From the NCBI RefSeq assembly GCF_000327385.1, contig NW_008708846.1, positions 2,375,782-2,439,781 of the forward strand: a DNA stretch of 64,000 bases, given 5' to 3'. Shown here one piece after another: positions 26,115 to 37,871 of the stretch. This DNA comes from Lottia gigantea. Its lineage: Eukaryota > Mollusca > Gastropoda > Lottiidae. The notes under the pieces are model-generated. The model made no database searches and had not been told where the DNA came from. It saw nothing but the letters and a program-made list of their open reading frames with translations. A program made the position numbers and the translations under genes. The stretch's first letter is position 1, and each line of letters begins with the position of its first letter.

Positions 26115-26350
26115 TTAAATGGATTCTTCTGCTCTATATTGGACTAAGGAATTTCAGTGCTCAACTCCATGCGTTGTACAATGAGGGAAATTTAATCAAT
26201 ACAGTAGGATTAGTTGTTCTTTACAATTTTAAACTGTTGAAGGATTGTTAACGTGCACAGTCTGTAAATAACAATAGCTTAAATCCCATCAGATAAGAAA
26301 GCTTATGGCTTATTCTATGCCTTGCCCCCCAACCTTCATCACTAATAAGC
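26115..26350 (-). repeat. Older SINE-1 copy, split by a younger one
   Basis: A diverged minus-strand copy contains CTCCATGCGTTGTACAATGA, GTTAACGTGCACAGTCTGTA and CATCACTAATAAGCGGAAAC. It stops exactly where the younger copy begins, at its GGAAACC motif. Its head side beyond 26689 is not recognisable. Confidence 0.7.
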
Positions 26351-26360
26351 GGAAACCATG

Positions 26361-26678
26361 ATTTCAAAAAATAAAATGTATGGAGTTTTACGTCCTACTC
26401 TTCTGCACTTCATTGGGCTAATGAAGATGGGCAACACCATGCAGAGTGCAATGAGGTAAATTTTGAAGAGTGGCATTAGACTTTTCTTTAGATTTAACGT
26501 GCACAGACTGTAGCAGACGGGGCCATCCGAACGACAAGATGCTATTACCATGTCAGCCCCTCTTACCTGCATCACTGACAGGGGGAAACCGGGTTGAAGT
26601 TGACCTAGGACAGGATTGAACCTTGGACCTTCAGGTTAGAGAGCAAGCATCTTACTCACTGAGCCACCATGGCTACCT
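26361..26678 (-). repeat. SINE-1, full-length copy with perfect target duplication
   Basis: Read on the minus strand it has a tRNA-like head with A-box-like GTGGCTCAGTGAG and B-box GGTTCAATCC. The core CTGTCAGTGATGCAGGTAAG, the GTGCACGTTAAA-type segment and a 3' tail with GTAAAACTCCATACATTTTA follow. It is flanked by perfect 10-bp duplications, GGAAACCATG, at 26351-26360 and 26679-26688. It sits inside the older copy of the same family. The 77-residue minus-strand open frame in it is not a gene. Confidence 0.9.
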
Positions 26679-26688
26679 GGAAACCATG

Positions 26689-28254
26689 TCAAAACTCTGC
26701 AAGTATTGCATTGAATAATATGTGAATTATTTATTATCAAAACCTCTTAAACATTATGTATGTGAGATATTTATTTGGTATGACAAAAAAAAAGATCAAA
26801 AATTTATTCAATGAAAATGTTTACAGGATCTCATTAATTTTCACACTTGAAGAAGACTGTCTGTGTAAAAAGAGAAAGTTCGCATAAATATCTATTACAA
26901 AAGACATTAGTATATGTTTACAAATTGTGACATTTATGCATACATTATGTATTTTTGTAAGATCATTGTTGACATATACAAATTATTTCATACATTTGTT
27001 TCAAGGAATAAAAATATTTGTGTATTTTATTTCACAAAAAGGTGATAATTGATTTGAATTTCCCCAAAAAAATTATCTTTTCTTTTACCAATTGCATTAT
27101 TTTGTTTGTTAAACTATCAGTAAAAAGAAAATTAGTCTTTTGAAAAGAACATATTAAATTTGGAAATGGAGCCTTAACAGAGGGTATATGGCGTTGCACT
27201 TTTCTTATCATTTCTATAGCTTCAGTATTTTGTGGTATTTTTCTTCTTGATGGTTCCAAAATCAGCTAGTTCCCAACCTGACTACACCTGTTTCACAATG
27301 TTTGCAAATTTGTTTCTAACTTTTTTTTTACTTTTTTAACTGCTGCACAAAATAGTAATGGCTGAAAATGTGTGAGTTCAAAGAGATTTGAAGTGCACTC
27401 TATTAAAGTTAGAAATAGAGGTGTAGGTGTGTGTAATTTGTATTTACACAGATGTGTTGTTTGACTTTTATGTTGTACAAGTCTATAAATTTGCCAGTTT
27501 TTGGTGCATGATGTTCAAATCTTGTAGACTTGGTAGGAGATAAAGACTGAAGTCATAGAGTCTGTGATGGAACATATCCTAACTTTTGGACCTATAACTA
27601 TATATGATCAGGTTTTTGGAATAGCACTTAGCTACAAGTGTCCCAAATACATACATACATACATACAAAGTCTAGCAAAACCTCTTTTACATATCTGTTG
27701 GACTATCACAAAGTACTATCAAAGAGCTGTTTTCTGAATAGATGGCATGTTTTGGTTAAGGAGCAGTTTGTAGAAAGGATCTTCATAAACCATGTTTGTA
27801 TCTCTGGTTATTTTGGCTTTTTTTCCTTAAGTAACAAAGAAAGCAAGTCCTTTTGGGTTCATAAAAATGATATGTATTTTGTGTCAGGTTTCCTTAAAAA
27901 ACACAACCAGGTTCAGTTTTTTGTGATATGTAAATGATATCTTTTAACATGTATGTGTGAAAAATGTATGTACCTACAATTGATGTATATTATTTAGTGA
28001 TAGGTAATTTCTTGTAACCGATTTTGAAGACTTGACCCTAACTGTCCATTAGCTAACTGTCTCTTTTCAATATCAGCATCACTTGAGTTGATGATCACGT
28101 TCAAATTTGTCACTGTTAAACTTATAATGAGATGTTTGGCCATTTTTATGTAGACTACATGTATGTTGAATGACAGTTTGCGTATATCCATATATATGTA
28201 CATGTACAGATAGTTTGGTTAGGTTTTATATTCTGTGTTTGAGTATTTTTTACA
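26689..28254. other. Non-coding intronic stretch with (ATAC)n microsatellite
   Basis: No exon seen. A short ATAC run lies at 27647-27666. The 99-residue plus frame at 27638 starts in this microsatellite and shows no domain. Confidence 0.5.
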
Positions 28255-28487
28255 TGACATATCTGTAACCAATGTGATGACAGTATCATCTGTACAATCA
28301 GACTATTGACCTTTCTTGATCGGTCACTCATTGGAATTCTGCTGTAAATTCTCTTCTAATTTAGTTAATTTTGGACATGTGAGACAAACTGGTATTTTTG
28401 CAAGTTATTAGAACACCTCTACTTTCTATTCATATAAATATTAGCATTTTCATTTTCATAAATAAAAATAAGGGAACCCATCTTTAA
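28255..28487 (+). mobile_element. TTAA-bounded MITE, family T1 (left end missing)
   Basis: It shares long internal blocks with the inverted copy at 35047-35386: TTTCTTGATCGGTCACTCAT, ATTCTCTTCTAATTTAG, GGACATGTGAGACAAACTGG and ACACCTCTACTTTCTA. It ends in GGGAACCCATCTTTAA like the copy at 4037-4296. The left terminus is not found. Confidence 0.75.
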
Positions 28488-29279
28488 ATGATAAATTTAT
28501 CTGATGTAATTGTTTGATTTTATTTGTTATTCCACCATAATTCCAAAATTGCTTACTGTCAGTTTGGTTCATGGAGTTCTACCTGTGCTTTTAATAAAAA
28601 TATGACAGAATTAGTAAAATGATACTGGGAATGGGTAATTCAGATTATTCTATATCGTTTCTGAGAGGCAAGAATTTAATGATCGAGTATTTTTGGACCA
28701 TTTGGCAGAAGATTGGCTTCACTTTTCAACCCTAAAAACTAATTTCCATCATTAAATGTTGCCGTCTGCCAACAAATGACACAGAAATGAGAATTAAATT
28801 GCAGAATGCATATAAGTAATCGGTTTTGCTGTGTAAACTGGTAAGGCCACACAAGTTCAGCCTTTTTTCTTGTTTTTGATGAAGTTAAGATAAACGTTAC
28901 ATTCCATGATGATACTTAAAATAGAATTTACGAGTCTTGCAGAAAATTTCAGTCAATTCAACAAGGTTGGAAAAAATGAACGTATGTTATCTTTAATTAT
29001 AAACATTTCATTATGGTTCTTAAAATCAAAGGAATACTATGATAGATAAGGCAGGCAGCTGAATTCATATTTTGAAATGTTTTGATCAGGTTCCAATTTC
29101 TAAATTGACACTTTGGTTTTTGTGGTTTTTAAATAGTTTTGTAACACCTGATAGCTTGAGGTGATGGAGCCAAAAACTTTTAAAATTCAATTATCAGGTA
29201 ATAGAGATATTTCATGATTGAGAATTTGTTTAGTGACTTCACAAGATGATTTCAGTTGTGTGCTTTGCAGTTGGCCATG
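28488..29279. other. Non-coding intronic stretch
   Basis: Nothing recognised. Confidence 0.5.
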
Positions 29280-29585
29280 CAGATGGCTAAGAAAGAAAGA
29301 AACAAGGAAAGAACTAGGATGGGCCTAACAACTTAGGTTCACAAGGATAGGCCTAACAACTTAGGTTCACTGTTAAGGATCCTTTCTACCAGCTGGTCTT
29401 TGGCCAAGCCTCTTGGCACTGATCTTTCCTAGATTATCCGTACGCATTTACAGTAGGGTCGACTGGAAATAAGAGTGAAGATGACTTATTCAAGGTCATC
29501 TGACTATCACAAGCCGATCGAGAATTGAACCCACAGCCACCATTTGTTCGACGCAAGGTTGTGTCTGACAGTCTTATTCTAAGTT
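29280..29585 (-). repeat. SINE-2 candidate (different tRNA-derived family) with tandem duplication in its tail
   Basis: On the minus strand a B-box-like GGGTTCAATTCTCG lies about 45 bases from the head end, followed by about 200 bases unlike SINE-1. Towards the tail GGCCTAACAACTTAGGTTCA occurs twice in tandem (29322-29367). The tail ends in a TTTCTTTC-type repeat. Only this one copy was seen in the window. Confidence 0.5.
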
Positions 29586-31779
29586 AATATTGCTTTTGAA
29601 TCTTTCTCTATATTGGTTACTAACATACATTGTGAGAGTCTGATGAGCATAATTGTCCATTTTAGTCATAATATTTTCTGTAATCTCATGCTACCTCATT
29701 GATATTTTAGTCTTGTGCAGTTGGACATAATGATTGCAACATGGAAAGACAGGAACATCATCATATCAGTTTTCTCTTTGCAATTTGAATTTCAAATATG
29801 ATTTTGCTATCAAATACATAGGCCTACACATCTGAATCAACACAATGTAAAATAGTTGAAAATTTTGTCTGTGTAGGTATGTAATTGTATTGCACATTAT
29901 TCAACTTTCCACCTCATTGTACAGATAATACACAAGTAAATTAAATACCAGTAGGTATTCATCATTTTAACTTTAGACTATGATAAACAATCAGCTATTT
30001 CATGCTTCAATATCTCTCATTTATTTAAAAAAAGGATTTTTTTTTTGATGCATTCTTGATTTCTATTTTCATGTGAATATTTCATTTTGTATTGTTGAAA
30101 AGTATTTCATGGTTCAATATATATGCAAAGTGAATTGTGTTTATATAATGGATTTTTTCTCATTTTGAGAATAGATCATTTTATAATTAATGTTGTTTTT
30201 AACCTCCATTTGTGGAAGCACATTTTGTGGTTTGTCTCTGTCCAAGGAAGGGGCAAAAGTGGTGATTCTAGTACTTTTAAAAGCCTTGAATCATTCCAGC
30301 AGTATCTGTAGGTGTAGGTGTAGTATCAGGAAATGCTGGTTGTATGATATTTCAAGTTTCATTTCTGTGGTATACTTCCATTTCTTATACTTATATATTC
30401 CACTTTTTCAGACGTGTACCCATGAAACTTGCACGGAAATTGCTTTAATTTGTCCATCAATGCACTGCACAAATTTGCAAAGCACATACTATATGTATTG
30501 TGGTTTACCTTTTGACACATGTAATACTTGCTACTTGACCTCGCATACCATTGTACATGTTCAGATAATAAACTATTAACCACAGAAGTGTCATACGGCA
30601 TATTTGAATTGAGATCTGCAAACACAATAAATCAAAAACTTTGCTTTTTGGTGGTCGTCTATTGTAAATCTAATGGATTAACAATTGAAATTTCATATTG
30701 CTCTTTCTTGAATTTAATTTAAAAAAACAGCAGGCGGTCTAAGTTATGAATGTAATGATCAACTTGTTTGAGAGTTCAGGTATTTTACATATTTTCTATG
30801 CATTTGTCATTTTAAATAAACGACTTTAATCACCTTTAAATTTGAAAACAGCAGACAGGTTTGTGTCTATCATAATAAAACTTTAACAAGTAAAGTGTAT
30901 TTTAATTGTGTTCTTTGATTAAATGTGAATGGGGGTCCATGTTCATAATTATGTTAATATGATTTCGTGCAATAAAAACATTTTTTTTTATGCGAACATG
31001 TGGTGTTTTATTCTATTTTTTTCGTATTATGCAAAGTTACAGATAACTGATGCAGATGCACTGTAATATTAAGTGGTCTTTGATGGAAGTTCATTTTGTC
31101 ATTTTTCTATCAATGTTTGTCACCAAATCTTTTCATGTTCAACAGAACAGCTAAGTGGAAATATTTTCTTTTATGTATAATTTCTTGCTGGCAATTCAGT
31201 AAGATTTTTTATGTCTCATATTCAGTATGTGTCAATTTCATTTTATGGATCTTCTATCTTCAAATATGGCTTAGTGACTAGAGGTAAAAGTTCTTGCATG
31301 CATTGTTTCGGCTTTTGAGAACGAACATACCAGTGTTTTGAAGTGATCTAATAGATCTGTGCTGGACAAGGTCAGTATGTTGTTTTGATATGTGACAACA
31401 ATGACCATATTGATCAGATGACACCTGACAATCTATATTTCTTATTAATGACTCTTTATTCTCTGAATATTGTCCATTTTACCTATTTGAGTACAACCCC
31501 ATGAATAGAGCATTCTTGGTGACATGAATATCCAGGTATAATGCTATGTTAATTGATTATTTAGAGGTAATCAGGTGTACTGAAACTTTAATAAAGATCA
31601 TAAGGTCAAGAAGGCATATGTCTGGTGGTGCAATACTACCTAATAACATTGTCAAGTAGTCAGTAGGTTATATCTCTATGCATGTTGAACATCAAGTTTC
31701 ACACTGTGTTCTGTTTTGATAAGAATATTTCTATCAGCCATTTGTCATCCATGTTTCAGTAGCAGAAGAGTTTGAAATG
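29586..31779. other. Non-coding intronic stretch
   Basis: Strongly CpG-poor (about 7 CpG in 30001-30900 by hand count). The longest frame (129 residues at 30190) starts in AT-rich sequence and shows no domain. Confidence 0.5.
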
Positions 31780-32104
31780 AAATGAATGGAGTTTTACATA
31801 CTACTGCACCATGTTTGCTAATGAAGACGGGCAATGCCATGCAGGGTGCCATGAGGGAAATTTTGCCAGGACAGCGGCATTATCCTCCCTCTTTTCAATT
31901 CCCAATTATCAAGGGATCTTTCACGTGCACAGCTTGCAGCACACTGGGCATCGGTTTATAGTCCCATCCGAACGCTCATGGACGCTTTTTCCATGTCAGC
32001 CCCTCTTACCTGCATCACTGACAGGAGGAAACCGGGTTAAAAAACTGTAGGTATCATTTCGACCTATGCTGGGATTGAACCCTGGACCTTCATGTTAGCT
32101 AGCA
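31780..32104 (-). repeat. SINE-1 copy, nearly full length
   Basis: A clean minus-strand copy runs from the tail (AATGGAGTTTTACATACTAC) through GGCAATGCCATGCAGGGTGC, TCACGTGCACAGCTTGCAGC and CTTACCTGCATCACTGACAG to the B box (reverse complement of GGATTGAACC). It is cut just before the A box. It contains a segment around CATCGGTTTATAGTCCCATC that the 26361 copy has lost. Confidence 0.88.
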
Positions 32105-33857
32105 AACACAGCTCTAGAAGAGTCTGAAGATCATCAAGACATTAAAAACCTCATTCAGTTGATTATGTTTGTAAGAATTAAAACATCAATCAAAAACAGC
32201 TCTGTTTATAGTCAGAGATTATTGATGAAAATTCCCAACTAAGAAATATTGTCATTTGAAAATATGATTTTATAGAATTTCATGGATTTGAATTGTGATT
32301 GTATGAAAACCTCTCATGTAAATAACATATCTTAGAAGATTTTATTTTCAATAGTTTGGAAATGACCCCGCTTTGCATGTTGCTGGCATTCTTAGGTCAA
32401 GGCAAATCAAAGAAGAAGGCAAGTCCATACTCTTAGAACTAGGGTAAATAGAGGAAATGGAAGAGAGATAAAGGTAATGGTTAACTGATTAAATTGTAAA
32501 TGATAATCTGTATAGCGTCAAATAATGAAGTATCTCTATCCAGTATATTTGTTGATAGATTAAGTGAGAAATTTGACTGGTGTTTGACATATATTATAGC
32601 GATAAGATATTCATATGATTTGTTTAAAATGATGTTGATAGCCTATCTTTCAATATTTATCTTCTCTTCATGACTTTAAAATCCAAATTGATACCTTCTT
32701 ATAGCATGTTTTTATTTACTTTTTACACAGGTGCAGGTGTCAAGATAAATATCTTTCCCTTATTTGCAAACAGCATGGCATTGCATAATCACTGTCATTA
32801 TTACACACTTCATGATATACCTATTGATACGTGTTTTTCTACTTGTCCCTTAATCATATTTTAAATGAAAACAATGTACCCAGATATCGAAAGTGAAACT
32901 AATATTGGATAACAGGCATGGTCTCTAGTAGTAGGCTACAAAATGCTGCAAATAATTTTCTGAGAACTCAAAGATGATGTTAGCAGAGGTAAAATGTAGT
33001 CATATGTTTATGTAGGTTTGGTTAGTTTTTTTTTCATTGCCTTAACACATCAAATGTCCCCAAAGAAAAGTGTGAATTTCCCCACTCTGTGTTTTTGAAA
33101 ACCTATGAACTGAAGGTATGGGTAGTGATTGCAACCAGTCCTAACAGTTTAATGCCAATTTTCTGTCTAGTAATTTATCATTTGGTAATGTTTTCTTCTT
33201 TAATGCAGGTTGTTGGAGGCCTCTCAAAATATTAAATATTCAGATAGAATCTTAGATAAATACTTGTTCTGAAACAATTTATATTTTGTTGATACATGTA
33301 TCTCTTTTAGTTGATGCTGTTGATGAGGGGACTCTAATCATACATGTGTATAGGTCAGGAAAAAAAGACAGGTCTTGAGAAATTTTGAGATTTGAGGTGA
33401 AAAATCTGGAGATTTTTTCGAAGCGGAAAAATTCACGAAGCCTCTAAGTTGGTTTTGTTTGTTACCCAGGTTCATTTGCATTCATTAAGGTAAAATCAAT
33501 CCTGTTGAACTGAATGTTTAGTATGCTTTTGAAATTAAGATTACAGGATTTGATTGAAATTAGATCTTTCCTGCCCACATAAAGAAGCTAATAACTGGAT
33601 TATTGATAGCAATTCCCACCCAAAAATACAACTTTTTCATCAAATAAAACCAAAATTAATTGAGATGATGAGACCTGATAAAGGTGAAGGCAGAGTTGTT
33701 AAAAAACCGGAGATGATGTTTCAGAACAGCTGAAGGGTATAAGCAACAGTTGTGATGTAACAAAACTACTCTTTCAAAAATACATCAAATAGTGATCAAT
33801 CATCACACACAGATTCCATATACAAAAAATGAAAGAAAACGTCTGTATTTCTTTTGT
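32105..33857. other. Non-coding intronic stretch
   Basis: No exon or repeat recognised. Confidence 0.5.
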
Positions 33858-34169
33858 CAGTGGTGTAGTCAAGATTGATTTTATCATGTTTTCATTTATA
33901 GTGCAGATAACTGATCTGTATCCACAAATATCTTCCAGATTCGAATGAAGTTGTGACAAGTGTGAATACAATCTTTTTTCTGACTGTTCTGAAGACAATT
34001 TTGAGACATATTCAAGTATTTGAAGCAGATTCAGAAAGGCTGAATGAATGAACATAAAATTTAAGTTCTCAAGAATGGTCAATATGAGTTTATATTCATC
34101 AGTGAACTTACCTGGTGTCATAAAGTAACAACAGAATCCCTGTAAAATCTGGAAAATTGGAAAATTCAT
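33774..34169 (-). other. 131-residue open frame of doubtful meaning
   Basis: This is the longest frame outside tandem arrays. Its first third lies inside the foldback element at 34044-34353. A CAGTGGTGTAGTCAAGATTG at 33858, resembling a hAT terminus, lies across its last part. No known domain is seen, and the frame is probably accidental or part of transposon debris. Confidence 0.3.
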
Positions 34170-34353
34170 AAAACTAAGTAATTATTGAAAAACGCTTAAT
34201 CTTAATATTAAGCATTTTTCAATAGTAAATTGCATTTTTATGGATAATTACCATGTTTTTTGGATTTATCGGATTATATAAGGATTCTGTTATGTTATTT
34301 ATAACACCAGGCATATCTACTGATGAATATATGCTCTTATTGGCTCTTATTAG
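34044..34353 (-). mobile_element. Foldback MITE, family F1, inverted and end-truncated copy
   Basis: It matches 48237-48582 in reverse orientation. Shared blocks include AATGGTCAATATGAGTTTAT, TTACCTGGTGTCATAAAGTA, ATTGGAAAATTCATAAAACT and ACGCTTAATCTTAATATTAA. The centre is a palindrome (CGCTTAATCTTAATATTAAG). The outermost GATAC...GTATC ends of the other copy are missing. Confidence 0.8.
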
Positions 34354-35046
34354 TCTGGTATACCTTTAAGTACTACTGCCGGAATTGGATGAAGACATTC
34401 ATGTTTCATGTTTCTCAAACTATTAAATCACAGACGACAGAGAATTAGTGATTGAAGGTCAATGAACCTGTAAGCAAAAACTGGTGATTAGAATATCTGT
34501 CTGAATCTTCAAGGTTCATTTAATGGAAACAAAAATTATCATTAACTCATTTAAAAATATCTGAGAAGGTCCAACTCAATAATACAGCAGACTCAAACAG
34601 TCTCACTGCTGATTAGGAAAATATTAAACCAGGTTTCTTTTGAATTTTGGTGTCTTAGTTCATTGTGGTCTTTCCTCTCTATCAATAGCTGACTTATGTG
34701 AAAAGAAAATTTTTGTCCTACACGGAAAGATAGATAATAAAGTATGCTGGACAGATGTGAAAGAGGAAACAATAGAGGTATAAAAATTTAGACAAGATTT
34801 AAAAGATCGGCAAGACTTGAAACAATGTACATCATGGTATTAAACACATGTTTTATGTCTGTACTTGATTAATTAGTTCAGTCACTTTTTCCTCTTTCTG
34901 TATTTCTGCAGAAATCACAAAGAAGTATGTTAACATTGCTAATTGTTCTTTGAAGACAAAAGAAACATTGAAATCTTCGTCTGACCTTCTGTTAAAACAA
35001 ATGTAAAGACTTAAGAAGTTCACCTTCAGTCAAATTCAAGAAATGT
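34354..35046. other. Non-coding intronic stretch
   Basis: Nothing recognised. Confidence 0.5.
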
Positions 35047-35386
35047 TTAAAGATGGGTTCCATTATTTCATTTAGCTAATACTTATAAAGTAGAAAGTAG
35101 AGGTGTTTTAATGACTTAAAAAAAGACCTGTTTGTCTCACATGTCTTTAATCAATTCATCATTAGCTAAATTAGAAGAGAATTACCAGCAGAACTCCAAT
35201 GAGTGACCAATCAAGAAAGGTATAAAAGTCCTTTTTTGTTTATCCAGACTGTACATTCATGGACATTTATGATTGGTTCAAACTCTTAATTATATTCAAT
35301 AAGAACATGATAATTCATTAAAAACATCAATTTAAAAAAATATTTGGGTTAATTTGACGCTAAAAAATAAGAAAACCTATCTTTAA
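35047..35386 (-). mobile_element. TTAA-bounded MITE, family T1 (complete, inverted)
   Basis: TTAA is present at both ends, with TIRs AGATGGGTTCCATTATTTCA and, reverse-complemented, AGATAGGTTTTCTTATTTTT. The inside matches 28255-28487 in reverse orientation. The element is about 340 bp, longer than the 260-bp copy at 4037. Confidence 0.8.
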
Positions 35387-36519
35387 GAACACCAATTATT
35401 TTTCAGTCTGTTTCTATTAGAAATTTTCAATAAATACAAATTTTTGATCTGTCAATGAAACCAAATTTAAAATCAATTTAAAAAAAAAAAGATTTAAAAT
35501 CGTGACTCCTTTGATGTTTTTTTTTTCTATGTCAAATACTTCTACTTATATAAAATTTTCTTACAAAGAAAATGTATGCTTTACTTTGATGTGCATTACC
35601 AATAAAAGCATTAAATGTAACCATTTGTATTTTTATGTACTAGTTCTGTTAGTGAAGTTTCTTTTGAAATATGAAATTGTGAAAAAAGATTTTGATTTGA
35701 AAATAAATATGTTTCATGCATTTAAAATTTCTATATCCGGAATGTTTACATTGGTCACCTTTATTATGAAAAGTTAAAAGAGACTTCAAATGCTAACATG
35801 CTGATCTCTTTCACAAAAAAGTTGGTTCTAAATTTTGTAATGACTACGCATTCAAATTTCAAAGTCTTCCAGATGTGTTTGGTAAATAAGTATGGAATTT
35901 CCAATGGGTAGGTTTTTATTAGGATTTACATGTTATTTGTCAGTTCTGCAAGCAATTGAGTGGTTTCCTTGTTTAAAAACATTATTTCCTTTTCATTTTT
36001 TTGTTACCTGTCTGTTTCTACACTAGAAATACGTGATGTAGGACAATGAACTTGGTTATAGCTGGCTTGGTTATTCCATCTTGAATTCACGAGATTTTAT
36101 ATATAATTATGTAGTTTCCACTTGTTTTGAAGTGTATTTATCCAAAAATTTGCATTAGAAACACCTGTTAAACATCTCAAGAAATATATTTTTAAAAAAG
36201 ATGAACATGTTTATTTGTATATGAAGTGTTGATGTAGCAGAGGCAGCCATTTTTAAAAGTGGGCGAGACGTCATTCACAATACAAGGTGGAGTAATTACA
36301 TATTAATTATGCCAAGTTTCTATGCCATGTTTACATGCTATTTATTGTGGAAAAAAAAGGAAATAATCATGACATTCTGGTTTATTTTGATTTAAGTGAA
36401 GAAAGAAATAAACATGCCATATTTGACATAAGATGGAATAGGACCTATCTACCTTACTTCAAAATGCTGAATATTGCTATGGATTGAAAGAAGTCATACT
36501 AATTTGGGCATGACTGTTA
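35387..36519. other. Non-coding intronic stretch
   Basis: About 4 CpG in 35001-35900 by hand count. No feature supported. Confidence 0.5.
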
Positions 36520-36940
36520 CGATTCCCAACTGTCTATGTTTTTTTTTCAAGTATGGTACTCAGGGTCTTGACTTCTTCTTTCATCTGAATGGCCATCTTC
36601 GCATTGTCCAGCTATTACGAACTTTGTCTTATGCCTTGTTTGCAATAGCACCGATTCTTTTATCACGGAAAGTAGATTTGATTGGATTATACATCAGTGA
36701 ATACAGCCAATCAGAGTCCTCAACAGGTAGACTGTAAACATGGCTTATTGCTTACAGACTTTTTGTTGAAACTCTTGACTGTATTCAGTTGCAGAAAATC
36801 GCTGTATTTTCAAACTTCAGTAATACAAGAAAGTTGGCTATTGGAGTCAAGGTAACATGTGCAGTTGGTAATAGCTTGATATTGTGAAAATGCTGAATGG
36901 CTAGATGCTTTTTCCATATCACCTCTTCAGACCTGCATAT
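36520..36940 (-). repeat. Old SINE-1 copy interrupted by an H1 MITE
   Basis: Right of the MITE, GATGCTTTTTCCATATCACC and CAGACCTGCAT match the SINE minus strand. Left of it, CGATTCCCAACTGTC and TTTCATCTGAATGG match weakly. The MITE occupies 36593-36892, and its target duplication CTGAATGG corresponds to SINE sequence (CCGAACGC region). Confidence 0.6.
36593..36892. mobile_element. Long-TIR MITE, family H1, copy 2 (with perfect 8-bp target duplication)
   Basis: The left end starts CCATCTTCGCATTGTCCAGC and the right end reverse-complements to CATTTTCACAATATCAAGCT. TIRs continue inward for about 70 bp (TGCAATAGCACCGATTC against AAGTTGGCTATTGGAGTC). It is flanked by CTGAATGG at 36585-36592 and 36893-36900. 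The 8-bp duplication suggests hAT (or P or Merlin type). No coding capacity. Confidence 0.88.
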
Positions 36941-37188
36941 TTGCAACTGTAATTCTTATCTAAAGAAACGTAATTCTATAAACCTATACAAGACAAGTTC
37001 TCTAATTTAATACAAGCTTTTTCTCTGTAATAAACCTTAAAAGGCTGTTTAATAGGGTATTTGAAAAGTGCTCATCATAATTTAAGTGCACTTAATGTCA
37101 TATGAAGACCAGTTGAATATGAACAATGTTATAATTCTAACATTGAAATGTAATAGGAGTACCTGTATACAAAAGGGAATATCTTTCA

Positions 37189-37212
37189 GTTAAAGATCCC
37201 TTGACTGTTGAA
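37189..37212 (+). repeat. Very short SINE-1 fragment
   Basis: GTTAAAGATCCCTTGACTGT is identical or nearly so to the internal SINE-1 block at 5237 and 55495. The flanks do not match. It could be the last relic of a copy. Confidence 0.35.
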
Positions 37213-37653
37213 TATTTATTCTTGTAGGCATTAGTATAAAATGTCCACACTCTCAAAATTTATAGCTCAGATTTTTAAGCAGTCTTCTGCGCCCCAAGGG
37301 GAGAGGCACATGAACAGATTTTTGTTCCCGACTTGATTTATAATATCGCTGATTGTTTTATCATCTGCAAGAGAGAGTCATTAACCAATCAGATTCATTT
37401 TCCTTTCAATTGTATGTTCCGCACGTGATATCAACATAGTGGGAAAAGACTGACTGGGGTTTTTTTGTCTGCGAAACTCATAACAAGTCTGGATTTTCCA
37501 GTTTCATTCTGTATTGCTAGATTCAAACTGGCTGCATTTATCTCTATTTTTTCTTTCTCAAAGTATTTGAGTTGAGCATTTGAAAATAATGCTGATTACC
37601 CTTTGAAATTTTACCACATTGGCAGTAAACTTTAGTGAGCAAGTTTGTCTAAT

Positions 37654-37871
37654 TCCCGGTTCCCAACCTGGGGTGTTTTCATCCCGTGGGAGTGTGGGAC
37701 TAGGGTGTCAGGGTTGTGGCCAACTGGTGTAGGAGAGGAACTAATTTTGAATTGAGAGAGCACCTCACACCAACACATGCTGCAAATGTGGATGAAACAA
37801 ATTTTTGGGGGTGTGAAAGGTCCAGGTGATTGCTCCATGGGTGAGAAGGCTGAAAAAGGTTGGGATCGCTG
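37654..37871. mobile_element. hAT-like MITE (GGTTCCCAACCT terminus)
   Basis: The left end reads CCCGGTTCCCAACCTGGGGT. The right end reverse-complements to CAGCGATCCCAACCTTTTTC. This is the CAGYGGTTCCCAACC terminus known from Charlie-type hAT elements. It is GC-richer than its surroundings. Flanks resemble each other only weakly (TCTAATTC and GCTAAGTT). The 68-residue minus frame inside is not a gene. Confidence 0.7.

Noticed and set aside
26342-26575. 77-residue minus frame as a small gene
   Set aside because: It is contained in the SINE-1 copy and its target duplication.
26600-26678. Functional tRNA gene
   Set aside because: The A and B boxes belong to the head of SINE-1, and the same head recurs in other copies followed by the SINE body.
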